Below, in pieces: positions 1-8,799 of a stretch of DNA of 64,000 nt (the stretch's first letter is position 1; every line of letters begins with the position of its first letter). The position numbers and the translations under genes were made by a program. Below the pieces are notes generated by a model. That model ran no database searches. It was not told the origin of the DNA and saw nothing but the letters and a program-made list of their open reading frames with translations. Source of the DNA: Saussurea involucrata (Eukaryota > Streptophyta > Magnoliopsida > Asterales > Asteraceae); NCBI GenBank assembly GCA_033807775.1, contig CM066317.1, forward strand, positions 15,015,370 through 15,079,369, written 5' to 3'.

Positions 1-1262
1 ATGAGAAATTAAAAGAAGAGCTTAAGAAGGTTAAACTTGATGTTGAAAAGTTTACCTGTGCTTCTAAAACCATGGATACCATCATTAAGGCTCAAATCCA
101 TGACAAGATGAAAGTAGGGATAGGGTACAATGCCACACCTCCACCCTACAATAACAACTACATACCTCCTAAGTCTGATTTGTTAGAGACCAAGGATAGG
201 AAGGATCCTGAATTAAAGATTAATATAGATCCTTGTGAAGAAACAGTAGTTGTTGAGGATGAAACTGACAAAGTAGACTCTGATGAGGAATCTGAAAGTC
301 CATGTGTTGAGAACACTGAGATCAAAAGGACTGAAAAGGAAAAGGGAGTTCATTCCACACAGCCCAAAGTTGTGAACTCTAATACTTGTAAACAGTGTTC
401 TTGCAGGAAATCTAAAGAGAATCAGCCCCAAAAACATGATAATCAGAGGGGAAATCAAAGGAACTGGAATAACCAGTGGGCTATGAGACAAGGAGTTGAT
501 CTGAACAGAATCAACAGGCCAAAACCTTGTTTCATCTGTGGTAAACTAAATCATTTAGCCAAACACTGTTATTTCAATCCTGTTAACCAAAGGTTTAATG
601 CTCAAAGATCTTTTCAAAAACCTGGTGGTTACAGAAAGAATGGTGGCTATAAAAAGTCTGCAAAGAAAAATGTGGCAAAGAAACAAGATAAACCCAAAAG
701 CCACATAAAGAAAATGACTGAAAAGGAATGTGATACTATGTGGGTTCCAAAAAGCACTAAAAACAATACTGCTGCTAGCAGTGTTAGTACTGCTAACACT
801 GTTAGTACTGCTTCAAAAGTTAGTGCTGCTAGCAGTGTTAATACTGCTAGTAATCATTCCAAAGTTAGTGCTGCTAGCAGTGTTAATACTGCTAGTAATC
901 AGTCCAATGTTAGTGCTGCTAATACTTTTAGTGCTTCTTCTTCAGATAGTACTGCTGCTAGCAGTATTAACTCTGTTAATACTGCTTCTAGCAGTGTTAA
1001 CTCTGTTAATACTGCTACCTCTGTTAGTACTGCTGATACTGCTGCTAACAATACTGCTGCTCCCAGTATTAGTACTGCTAGCACTGTTAGTACTTCTGAG
1101 GTTAATACTGCTGCTAGTGCTGCTACACCAATAATTTTAACAAAGTACTCCAGTACTGCAGTACCTAAATTTGAAAATCTCATCAAAACCAAGTGCAAGT
1201 ACTTTGATGAGCAAGGGAGACCCAAGACCACTTCGGCTTGGGTTCCCAATAAAACTAACTGA
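1..1262 (+). CDS. gag: Element 1 gag, C-terminal part (5' truncated by window)
   Basis: The open frame runs in from the window edge (codon phase at base 3); the first ATG at 72 is internal. The coiled-coil end is followed by a proline/asparagine-rich stretch, an acidic segment, and a CCHC zinc knuckle CFICGKLNHLAKHC encoded near 530-571, typical of nucleocapsid. Residues encoded at about 765-1130 are a low-complexity Ser/Ala/Val/Asn/Thr tract written with repeats of the same GTTAATACTGCT-like DNA motif that fills the LTR and the spacer at 4720-5150. The tail reads TTSAWVPN, the usual gag end in this lineage. The protein closely matches gag of the elements at 28284-29854 and 53056-54768. Gag ends 12 bases before the nominal pol start and lies in a different frame. 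Confidence 0.88.
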   Translation, partial: EKLKEELKKVKLDVEKFTCASKTMDTIIKAQIHDKMKVGIGYNATPPPYNNNYIPPKSDLLETKDRKDPELKINIDPCEETVVVEDETDKVDSDEESESPCVENTEIKRTEKEKGVHSTQPKVVNSNTCKQCSCRKSKENQPQKHDNQRGNQRNWNNQWAMRQGVDLNRINRPKPCFICGKLNHLAKHCYFNPVNQRFNAQRSFQKPGGYRKNGGYKKSAKKNVAKKQDKPKSHIKKMTEKECDTMWVPKSTKNNTAASSVSTANTVSTASKVSAASSVNTASNHSKVSAASSVNTASNQSNVSAANTFSASSSDSTAASSINSVNTASSSVNSVNTATSVSTADTAANNTAAPSISTASTVSTSEVNTAASAATPIILTKYSSTAVPKFENLIKTKCKYFDEQGRPKTTSAWVPNKTN

Positions 1263-1273
1263 TTTATCTTGAT

Positions 1274-4200
1274 GTGCAGGGCAACCAACAGCTCAAGGGG
1301 AAGAGCATTTGGCATGTTGATAGTGGTTGCTCCAGGCACATGACAGGTAACATGGCCTGCCTCAAAAATTTCAAAAAGATTGATGGAGGACATGTTGCAT
1401 TTGGGGATAATCCTGCTGGTGGAAAGATAAGTGGTAAGGGTGATGTTTCAAAGGGTAAGATGACCTTTGAAGATGTGTACTATGTTGAACAATTGAGATA
1501 CAACCTGTTAAGTGTATCACAGGTTTGTGACAAGAAGCATAGCATATTGTTTACTGATTCTGAATGTATTATCCTTGCTCCTGGATACAAAGTGGTTGAT
1601 GAAAACATGATACTTCTGAGAACTCCTAGGAAGGATAATGTTTATTGTTTAGATTTGGAAAGTGTTTCATCTGATTCATCCCTAAATTGTTTAGTTTCAA
1701 AAGCTTCTTTAGATGAATCATCACTTTGGCACAGAAGGATGTGTCACATGAACTTTAAAACAATGAATAAACTTGTTAAGAATAACCTTGTAAGGGGTTT
1801 GCCATCCAAAGTCTATTCATGTGATGATCATTGTGTTGCTTGTCTCAAAGGCAAACAACACAAAACTTCTCATAAGACCAAAGAGATAAACACTATCTCA
1901 AATCCTCTTCAACTGTTACATATGGATCTGTTTGGTCCTACCAATGTGATGAGTATTGGCAAGAAATCATACTGCTTAGTTATTGTTGATGATTATTCTA
2001 GATTTACTTGGGTATATTTTCTGAGAACTAAAGATGAGACAAGTGGACTGATCAAATCTTTTATTCTCAAAATTGAAAACCAATCAAATCAAAGAGTGAA
2101 AGTCATTAGATCAGATAATGGAACTGAGTTTAAAAATTTTGATCTAAACACCTTTTGTGAAGAAAAAGGAATTGAGAGACAATACAGTGCTCCTAGGACT
2201 CCACAACAAAATGGTGTTGCTGAGAGAAGGAATAGGACACTGATTGAGGCTGCTAGATCTCTATTAGCTGATTCAAAGTTACCAATTACTTTTTGGGCAG
2301 AAGCAGTTAATACTGCCTGCTATGTTCAAAACAGAGTTTTAGTTGTAAAGCCTAAAAACAAGACACCTTATGAGCTTTTCCATAAAAGGAAACCATATAT
2401 TGGATTTTTCAAACCATTTGGATGTCCTTGTACTATTCTCAATACCAAATCTCACTTAGGCAAGTTTGATAGCAAAGCAGATGATGGTTTTCTTGTTGGG
2501 TATTCATCTCAAAGTAAGGCCTACAGAGTTTTTAATACCTCTTCTAGAATAATTGAAGAAAGTGATAATGTCAAATGCAATGAGAACACACCAAATCCTA
2601 TTGGTTCAGGTCCTAATTGGCTATTTGACATTGATTCACTCACTAATTCTTTGGGTTTCAGTAGTGATGTATATGCAGGACAAAGGGATACACCATCATC
2701 AGAACACAGAATTCAATCTGTGATATTTCCACTCCCTTCCATTGATCCTGTTGAATTCTGTGAACACCAAGAGGAGACTGAACCTATTCAGAATGAAGAA
2801 GAGAGGAGAGCAGAGGAAAATCAGTCTTCAGGTCCAAATTCCAGAGAATCTGAGGTGACTGAAGAAGCAGAAACAAATCCAGAATTAAATGAGTCAAATC
2901 TGGATGAGAACATACAAGAGGAAGCTGGTCATCCAACAAGAACTCAGAAAAATCATCCTCCTGAGTTGGTGATTGGAGATATTGCATCTCCCATGATGAC
3001 TAGAAAGCAAAGCAGACTCCAAGAGTTGCAAGAGCAGCAAAATACAGTTAACACTGTTCTTACTTGCTTTCTGTCCCAGATTGAGCCCAAAAAGGCTTAT
3101 GATGCTATGAAAGACCCAAGCTGGATAGAGGCAATGCAAGAGGAGCTGCTACAGTTCAAATTACAGGATGTTTGGGACTTGGTAGACCTTCCAAAAGGTC
3201 ATAGAGCAATTGGCACCAAGTGGATTTTTAGGAACAAGAAGGATGACAGAGGGATTGTGATCAGAAACAAAGCTAGACTGGTTGCACAAGGGTACACTCA
3301 GGAAGAAGGAATAGATTATGAGGAAGTCTTTGCTCCTGTGGCAAGGATTGAAGCAATCAGGTTATTTCTAGCCTATGCCTCATACATGAAGTTCAAAGTG
3401 TACCAAATGGATGTCAAAAGTGCATTTCTGTATGGAAGTATTGAGGAAGAAGTATATGTCTGTCAACCCCCTGGATTTGAGAATCCATTGCACCCTGGCA
3501 GAGTATACAAGCTGAAGAAGGCTCTTTATGGTTTGCATCAAGCTCCAAGAGCATGGTATGACACTTTGTCTACCTATCTCTTGAAAAATTACTTTGAAAG
3601 AGGAATAATTGACAAGACCCTGTTTATCAAGAGGAGAAAGAGAGGTACTTTACTTGTTCAGATCTATGTGGATGACATCATCTTTGGATCCACCAATGAT
3701 CAAATGTGTAAAGAGTTTGAAGAATTGATGCACAAAAGCTTCAAGATGAGTTCCATGGGAGAACTTACATTCTTTCTTGGGCTTCAGGTAAAACAGAGGA
3801 AAGATGGGATTTTTATTAGCCAATCCAAGTATGTGAAAGACATCCTGGACAAGTTTGGTTTATCAGACTCAAAGCCAGCAAGCACTCCAATGGAAACACA
3901 TAAACAGATCACTGCAGATCTTGAGGGGGAGGATGTGGATGTCCATCATTACAGATCAATGATTGGATCTCTCATGTATCTCACAACCTCTAGACCAGAT
4001 ATTATGTTTTCAGTCTGTGTTTGTGCCAGATTTCAGGTTTCTCCTAAGCAATCACACCTTCATGCTGTCAAGAGAATATTCAGATACCTAAAAGGGCAAC
4101 CTAGATTAGGTCTCTGGTATCCTCATGAATCCTCTTTTGACTTGCTTGCATATTCAGATAGTGATTTGGGTGGAGCCAACATGGATAGGAAGTCTACTTC

Positions 4201-4609
4201 AGGTGGATGTCAGTTTTTGGGTACAAGACTAGTATCTTGGCAGTGTAAGAAACAAACCACAGTGTCCTTATCTACCACAGAGGCTGAGTACATAGCTGCT
4301 GCAAGCTGCTGCTCTCAGGTTCTATGGATTCAAAATCAGATGTTGGACTATGGGGTAACATTTCTTCACACTCCAATCTTCATTGATAACAACAGTGCTA
4401 TCAGCATTGTTAATAATCCAGTCAAACACTCAAAAACAAAGCATATAGAGATAAGGTATCACTTTATAAGAGATTGCAATGAAAAGAAATTAATTCAGGT
4501 TGCTAAAGTTCATACAAATGACCAGTTTGCTGATCTATTCACAAAAGCTTTTGATGTGGGTAGATTCACCTTTTTGGTAACAAGTGTGGGCATGATCAAC
4601 CTAGAATAA
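1274..4609 (+). CDS. pol: Element 1 pol: protease, integrase, reverse transcriptase, RNase H
   Basis: The frame is open from 1259 to the stop at 4607-4609. There is no upstream ATG in frame (the nominal first codon at 1274 is GTG), so translation must follow frameshifting or splicing from gag. Aspartic protease: VDSGCSRHMTG with D16. GAG-pre-integrase HHCC: HRRMCHMN to CDDHCVACLKGK. Integrase catalytic triad: D218 (HMDLFGP), D281 (RSDNGTEF), E317 (NGVAERRNRT). RT: QMDVKSAFLYG and the YVDD box at residues 798-801. RNase H: YSDSD at about 960, then TTEAEYIAA. The order PR-IN-RT-RH assigns it to Ty1/copia. All catalytic residues are present with no internal stop over 1111 codons, the normal length for the family, so it may still be functional. 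It acts in the virus-like particle and nucleus to copy and insert the element. Confidence 0.95.
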   Translation: MQGNQQLKGKSIWHVDSGCSRHMTGNMACLKNFKKIDGGHVAFGDNPAGGKISGKGDVSKGKMTFEDVYYVEQLRYNLLSVSQVCDKKHSILFTDSECIILAPGYKVVDENMILLRTPRKDNVYCLDLESVSSDSSLNCLVSKASLDESSLWHRRMCHMNFKTMNKLVKNNLVRGLPSKVYSCDDHCVACLKGKQHKTSHKTKEINTISNPLQLLHMDLFGPTNVMSIGKKSYCLVIVDDYSRFTWVYFLRTKDETSGLIKSFILKIENQSNQRVKVIRSDNGTEFKNFDLNTFCEEKGIERQYSAPRTPQQNGVAERRNRTLIEAARSLLADSKLPITFWAEAVNTACYVQNRVLVVKPKNKTPYELFHKRKPYIGFFKPFGCPCTILNTKSHLGKFDSKADDGFLVGYSSQSKAYRVFNTSSRIIEESDNVKCNENTPNPIGSGPNWLFDIDSLTNSLGFSSDVYAGQRDTPSSEHRIQSVIFPLPSIDPVEFCEHQEETEPIQNEEERRAEENQSSGPNSRESEVTEEAETNPELNESNLDENIQEEAGHPTRTQKNHPPELVIGDIASPMMTRKQSRLQELQEQQNTVNTVLTCFLSQIEPKKAYDAMKDPSWIEAMQEELLQFKLQDVWDLVDLPKGHRAIGTKWIFRNKKDDRGIVIRNKARLVAQGYTQEEGIDYEEVFAPVARIEAIRLFLAYASYMKFKVYQMDVKSAFLYGSIEEEVYVCQPPGFENPLHPGRVYKLKKALYGLHQAPRAWYDTLSTYLLKNYFERGIIDKTLFIKRRKRGTLLVQIYVDDIIFGSTNDQMCKEFEELMHKSFKMSSMGELTFFLGLQVKQRKDGIFISQSKYVKDILDKFGLSDSKPASTPMETHKQITADLEGEDVDVHHYRSMIGSLMYLTTSRPDIMFSVCVCARFQVSPKQSHLHAVKRIFRYLKGQPRLGLWYPHESSFDLLAYSDSDLGGANMDRKSTSGGCQFLGTRLVSWQCKKQTTVSLSTTEAEYIAAASCCSQVLWIQNQMLDYGVTFLHTPIFIDNNSAISIVNNPVKHSKTKHIEIRYHFIRDCNEKKLIQVAKVHTNDQFADLFTKAFDVGRFTFLVTSVGMINLE

Positions 4610-4719
4610 ATTTATGACTTTCTGTTTTTATACCTGTATTTCTTCATATATTTGGTGCTACTAACTTTCTTTCTCAGGATTCTCTGTTTCCCTCAGGTTA
4701 CCAAGTGCAGAAAAGTGCA

Positions 4720-5150
4720 AGTGTAGTTACTACTGCCCGTGCAAAGTTACTACTGCCTGTGTTCTAGTAGTTAATACTGCTTGTGCAGTTAATACTGCTT
4801 GTGTAGTTAATACTGCTCAGAAGTTAATACTGCTTGTGTAGTTAATACTGCTTTGCAGTTAATACTGCTCAGTAGTTAATACTGCTAGTGCACAGTTAAT
4901 ACTGCTCAGTAGTTAATACTGTTAGTGCAGTTAATACTGCTAGTGCAGTTAATACTGCTAGGTAGTTAATACTGCTAGGTAGTTAATACTGCTTGGTAGT
5001 TAATACTGCTTGGTAGTTAATACTGCTCGGTAGTTAATACTGCTAGGTAGTTAATACTGCTTGGTAGTTAATACTGTTGTGTAGTTAATACTGCCTTGCA
5101 GTTAATACTGCTCAGTAGTTAATACTGCTTATGTCGTTAATACTGCTTTT
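4720..5150 (+). repeat. Motif-A array upstream of the internal promoter (element 1)
   Basis: About 24 tandem units, by eye, of 17-19 bp. Each contains TTAATACTGC (the first two read TTACTACTGC), with linkers such as TAGGTAG, TCAGTAG or TTGTGTAG. Many units read GCAGTTAATACTGC, a dyad with GCAGT and ACTGC arms. The array ends about 15 bp before a TATA box. The same motif fills the LTR U3 (about 8125-8345). Confidence 0.95.
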
Positions 5151-5163
5151 GATAATCTAGGGC

Positions 5164-5172
5164 ATATAAATA
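5164..5172 (+). promoter_or_regulatory. Internal TATA box for the aORF (element 1)
   Basis: ATATAAATA lies directly downstream of the motif array and about 115 bp upstream of the aORF ATG at 5287. The TATA box plus the following leader (CCCCTGTTTGCCCGCC and a pyrimidine-rich stretch) is conserved at the same place in the elements at 30601 and, on the minus strand, 52204. It probably drives a subgenomic mRNA. No transcript evidence is available here. Confidence 0.7.
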
Positions 5173-5286
5173 CCCCTGTTTGCCCGCCAAAGTTCATAAC
5201 GACTCTTCGCATTTACTTCTTCTCTCTCGTTCTAACCTAGTCTCCCCAGAATCTTTGTGTTTTTCTTTCAAGAATCCTCAGGAATC

Positions 5287-8037
5287 ATGGAGTTTGTGGA
5301 TGAGCACAATGAAATAGCCATGCTTCAGAAGCCGAAACAAGCTGCGGGATTCCACGATATAGTCGATTTTCTCAAATCCGCGCACATCTCCTATGCCCTA
5401 ACGGTGAGCCCAACCATCTATATCGAACATCAGACACAATTTTGGGAGAATGCCACTGTTAGTTTCAAAGAAGGTCAGAAAACCATTCGAACAAGGGTTT
5501 GTGATAAACCCTTGAAAGTCACAGAGGAGGTTATTCGCATCTCTCTTCACTTGGATGATGCCTCAGGTATAACCTCTCTATCTTCTGATGACCTATATTC
5601 GACTTTACAAAGAATGGGGTATGAAGGTCCCATTGGTGTTTTTAAATTCTACAAGTCAAAATTTTTCAACCAATGGAGATTTCTTGTTCATACCCTGATG
5701 CACTGTATTTCCAAGAAAACTACTGGATGGAGTGAGTTCAGCAGTCCCATTGCATATGCCTTGGTCTGCTTATCCACTGCCAGAAAGTACAATTTTTCAG
5801 CAATGATCTTTAATGATCTTGTATCAAACTTGGAATCCAAAAAGAGCTTTTACATGTATCCAAGGTTTGTGCAAGAAGTTATTAACAAGGAATTGATGGA
5901 CTTACCTCAGTTTACTGAGGTATATGTACCCAAATCCCCTAAAGGGAAGGTTTTTTCAAATATGAAAAGACTTCCTAGGGACTCGGAAGGAGTTGACACA
6001 CCATTGTTCTCTACAATGATGGTTGTGTCCCACCCCTCTGAAGGTATGGCATCAGGATCAAGGCCCTCATTAGATCAACCCACTGATGACCAATCCCAAC
6101 CTTCCATCTCAAAAGACATCCCTCAGTCCATCCTTGAACGACCCACTCCCACAATCACCAAAAGGTTTGAAAGAAGAAAGGTGCACAAGGTTCCTTCCCT
6201 TGATGTACCTACTCAGAGCCCTAAGCCTTTAAGCCCTCAGTTGGAGCATTCTCCAATTGAGAATATCAACAGGGAAACCACAGGGGTGTCTCCCAACCCC
6301 AAGAAGGTGCTCTCTAAGGAGAAGGATGAGCATATGGGTGCTAAGGCTGCCACTACTTCTGCTAGCACAGAGAAGGACAGTGGTAACATAAATAAGACCT
6401 TCCCCATGGCAACTCTAAATGAGAAATCATTAGGAGGACCCAGGTGCCAAGAAACCAAGGGGGCAGTTAGTGCTTCTGCTAGGCAGAAGGCTTCTGCTAA
6501 AACTTCCAAGGATCCTTTAAAGAAGGTAAACACTTCTAAACAAGGTGAGGATAGATATAACTATGCTGAATTGATGGAAACCATTGGAAATGTCAACTTG
6601 GACGTTATGGCACAGAAGAAGGAGATTGAGCAACTGAAGACTGTGGTCACCTACCAACAGTCTCAAATTGAGAAGCTCAAAAAGATGGTCACCAAGTTGT
6701 TGCACAGAAAGAAAAAGGCAAGATTTGTGCTGAGAAGAAGAACTCCAACTGATGATGCTCCCAAAAAGGGGGAGTCAGAGTCAGAAGCAGAACTGAATAT
6801 GAAGGGTCTACAAGTTGAGGGGGAGACAGTTCAGATGGAGACTGAAATGGAAATTGAGAATGCACAGTTTAAGGGGGAGTCCAGTGCACAGAATAAGGGG
6901 GAGACAGAAAAGGGGGAAGAGCTTATTAAAGAAGCAGAAACTACAACAGCAGCAGAAACCACAGCAGCAGAAACTGTTAATGCTGCTGAGTTTGAACAAG
7001 CAGCAGAAACAGTTAATGCTGCTGAAGGCCAAACAGAAAAAGCAGCAGAAACTGAGCAGGAAGCAGTAACTACATCTCAAGCTGAAATTGATGAAGAAAT
7101 ATACTGGATTGTGAAGAACAGTGTTGAAGCAGCATCATTACATGTTCTAAGAGAAGCAGTAACAGCCATAGCAGCAGAAATGGTTATTGCTGCTGAAAAA
7201 CTTAAAACAACTGAACCAACTCCTGAAGCTGTTAAAACTCTTAAAAGAACCAAGATGATGTCAAAGAAAAGACCAAGCACCAAGCCCATAACTTCACAGA
7301 AGAAAAATGAAAAGAAGCCAAGGGTGGAGCCAACTGCAGAAGAGGCCCAGGAGGAAACAGTGAAAGAAAAATTAACCTCAGAAGTTGCTGAAGAAGAAGT
7401 GGCAACTCCATCAGGGCAATCAAGCAATGTACAATCACAAACTGATGCCCAATGTGATTTGTATATTACTGGTGTTGACTCTAACCCAATTCCAATTCAG
7501 GCTGAACCAATATCATCTAAGGCTCCTGAAATCATCTTTTGGGACACTTTGAAAGATGGTAGAAAGGAGTTCATTAGGATAAAAAGAGCAGATGGAAAAT
7601 TTGAAGTCTTTTCAACTTGGGGAAAAATTGTCAGAACTTGCTCAAGATCAGACTTAGAAGAAATGTTCAAAGTTGGGATGAGGCTATATGAAAACATGCT
7701 GACTGAGCAAGGGATGTCAATCTCTAAAATGGTACTTGAATTCTTGTGCCAAATGTTCAAACCTGAAGCAGTTCAGCATAGGATAAACACACAGTTTCAA
7801 GCCATTACCAACTGGATGCTCTATGAAAACTGTGGAGTATATGTCATCTCCCTTGACTCTGCAACTCAAGAATACTATCTGGTGGATGAAATATACAATC
7901 ACAACATGAAGAGGCTGCAAGGAATGTTACATACTAAGCTGACCTGCAACAAGGATTCAGCAATGGGTAGATTCTTGGTAAAAAGGATTCTCAATCAAAG
8001 TCTAGGATTGAATCCTAATCTAGGCATGTATGATTAG
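5287..8037 (+). CDS. Additional ORF (aORF) of element 1, downstream of pol, function unknown
   Basis: About 916 codons. The ATG at 5287 is chosen because it is the start conserved in the sister copies (MEFVDEHNEIAM). Three parts are visible. The N-terminal roughly 220 residues form a conserved globular block with landmarks SYALTVSPTIYIEHQ, FWENATV, GWSEFSS and MYPRFVQEV. The middle (about residues 240-730) is low-complexity: Ser/Pro-rich, then a coiled-coil with basic RKKKARFVLRRR, then Ala/Glu/Thr-rich repeats partly built from the motif-A DNA repeat, then lysine-rich nuclear-localisation-like stretches. The C-terminal roughly 180 residues are conserved, starting EIIFWDTLKDGRKE and ending in SLGLNPN. 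I see no signal peptide or membrane segment, so calling it envelope-like is not supported. Homologous blocks occur in the other SIRE-type element at 60852-63939. A DNA-binding or regulatory role is inference only. Confidence 0.85.
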   Translation: MEFVDEHNEIAMLQKPKQAAGFHDIVDFLKSAHISYALTVSPTIYIEHQTQFWENATVSFKEGQKTIRTRVCDKPLKVTEEVIRISLHLDDASGITSLSSDDLYSTLQRMGYEGPIGVFKFYKSKFFNQWRFLVHTLMHCISKKTTGWSEFSSPIAYALVCLSTARKYNFSAMIFNDLVSNLESKKSFYMYPRFVQEVINKELMDLPQFTEVYVPKSPKGKVFSNMKRLPRDSEGVDTPLFSTMMVVSHPSEGMASGSRPSLDQPTDDQSQPSISKDIPQSILERPTPTITKRFERRKVHKVPSLDVPTQSPKPLSPQLEHSPIENINRETTGVSPNPKKVLSKEKDEHMGAKAATTSASTEKDSGNINKTFPMATLNEKSLGGPRCQETKGAVSASARQKASAKTSKDPLKKVNTSKQGEDRYNYAELMETIGNVNLDVMAQKKEIEQLKTVVTYQQSQIEKLKKMVTKLLHRKKKARFVLRRRTPTDDAPKKGESESEAELNMKGLQVEGETVQMETEMEIENAQFKGESSAQNKGETEKGEELIKEAETTTAAETTAAETVNAAEFEQAAETVNAAEGQTEKAAETEQEAVTTSQAEIDEEIYWIVKNSVEAASLHVLREAVTAIAAEMVIAAEKLKTTEPTPEAVKTLKRTKMMSKKRPSTKPITSQKKNEKKPRVEPTAEEAQEETVKEKLTSEVAEEEVATPSGQSSNVQSQTDAQCDLYITGVDSNPIPIQAEPISSKAPEIIFWDTLKDGRKEFIRIKRADGKFEVFSTWGKIVRTCSRSDLEEMFKVGMRLYENMLTEQGMSISKMVLEFLCQMFKPEAVQHRINTQFQAITNWMLYENCGVYVISLDSATQEYYLVDEIYNHNMKRLQGMLHTKLTCNKDSAMGRFLVKRILNQSLGLNPNLGMYD

Positions 8038-8099
8038 GTTTTGGAAGCATCATCTGAAGAACTTGACTTCTTTTCCTAAAAGTCAAGTTAGGGGGAGAT

Positions 8100-8799
8100 T
8101 GTTGGGAACTGAAGATATGCTAAGTATGGTTAGTACTGCCAAGACAATTTTACTACTGCCAGTTCTTCGTTACTACTGCTTGTCAAGGTTACTACTGCTA
8201 GAAGAAGTTACTACTGCTAGAAGAAGTTACTACTGCTAGACATGGTTAGTACTGCTGAGCTGGGTTACTACTGCTTGAAGACTGTGAAGGTTAATACTGC
8301 TGAAGGTCATTAATGCTGCTGAGCCAAATCATTGTTAATACTGCTGACTTGATAAGTTTGGTATGCGATACTGTTGGAGACAAAGAAGGAATCGATCAAG
8401 ATATGTTTAACGAAGATTCAGAAGATCAATTTACTTTTGATAGTTATCTTGTAATTACTTTTGTATAAATAGTATTGATAGATAGCTATTAGAATATACG
8501 TGAAGATACGAAAAGATACAAGATACACGATATAGAGAACAATTATTCAAAAGGTTGTTTAGCTATTGAGAGAGAATTAACCTCAAGATCATAGATCCTA
8601 TTTCTAGAGAAGTAGAAGTCGTCTTGTTGAGCCTGTTCAACAAGATTGAGGTTTGGTGTAAAGCTTGTAATACAGTTTGATATATACAGTGTGTTGAATT
8701 CTATTAATTGTTCTTTAATTGATTTAGAGTTCTATTCCGCAAGATTCTCTAAATTCTGTTTCTAAGAAGTTTAATTCTTGTTAAGAATCGATCCTGACA
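8100..8799 (+). repeat. 3' LTR of element 1
   Basis: Starts TGTTGGGAACTGAAG immediately after the polypurine tract and ends CGATCCTGACA (TG...CA), 700 bp. U3 holds motif-A units at about 8125-8345. A TATA box lies at 8464. The 3' part matches the LTRs at 27487-28241 and 33477-34231. Confidence 0.93.
8464..8471 (+). promoter_or_regulatory. LTR TATA box (element 1)
   Basis: TATAAATA in the LTR, about 120 bp downstream of the motif-A cluster. It is the likely genomic RNA promoter when present in the 5' LTR. Confidence 0.6.

Larger units (their letters stand above)
1..8799 (+). mobile_element. Element 1: SIRE/Maximus-type Ty1/copia retrotransposon, 5' end outside window
   Basis: Order seen: gag 3' part, pol (PR-IN-RT-RH, the Copia order), a tandem motif array, an internal TATA box, a long extra ORF, a polypurine tract (GGGGGAGAT at 8091-8099) and a 3' LTR. 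An extra ORF between pol and the 3' LTR is the hallmark of the SIRE/Maximus lineage. Pol is open throughout, so this is the probable autonomous partner of the shorter copies at 27487-34231 and 48448-55658, which share its LTR start TGTTGGGAACTGAAG. The 5' LTR and target duplication cannot be checked. Confidence 0.9.

Noticed and set aside
730..1134. Leu-rich open frame overlapping gag (similar ones at 29403-29735 and 53175-53699)
   Set aside because: It is the alternate-frame reading of the TACTGC repeat in gag; the LLVLLT composition is a by-product of the repeat.
4720..5150. Regular short repeats suggesting a CRISPR-like array
   Set aside because: Units are 17-19 bp with no unique spacers, the context is a plant retrotransposon, and there are no cas genes.
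6808..7080. Cys/Phe-rich minus-strand ORF opposite the aORF, and similar antisense frames at 32232-32594
   Set aside because: Antisense shadows of the Ala/Glu/Thr repeat tract.
5287..8037. Envelope-like protein label for the aORF
   Set aside because: No signal peptide, transmembrane helix or fusion-peptide-like segment is visible in any of the three intact copies.
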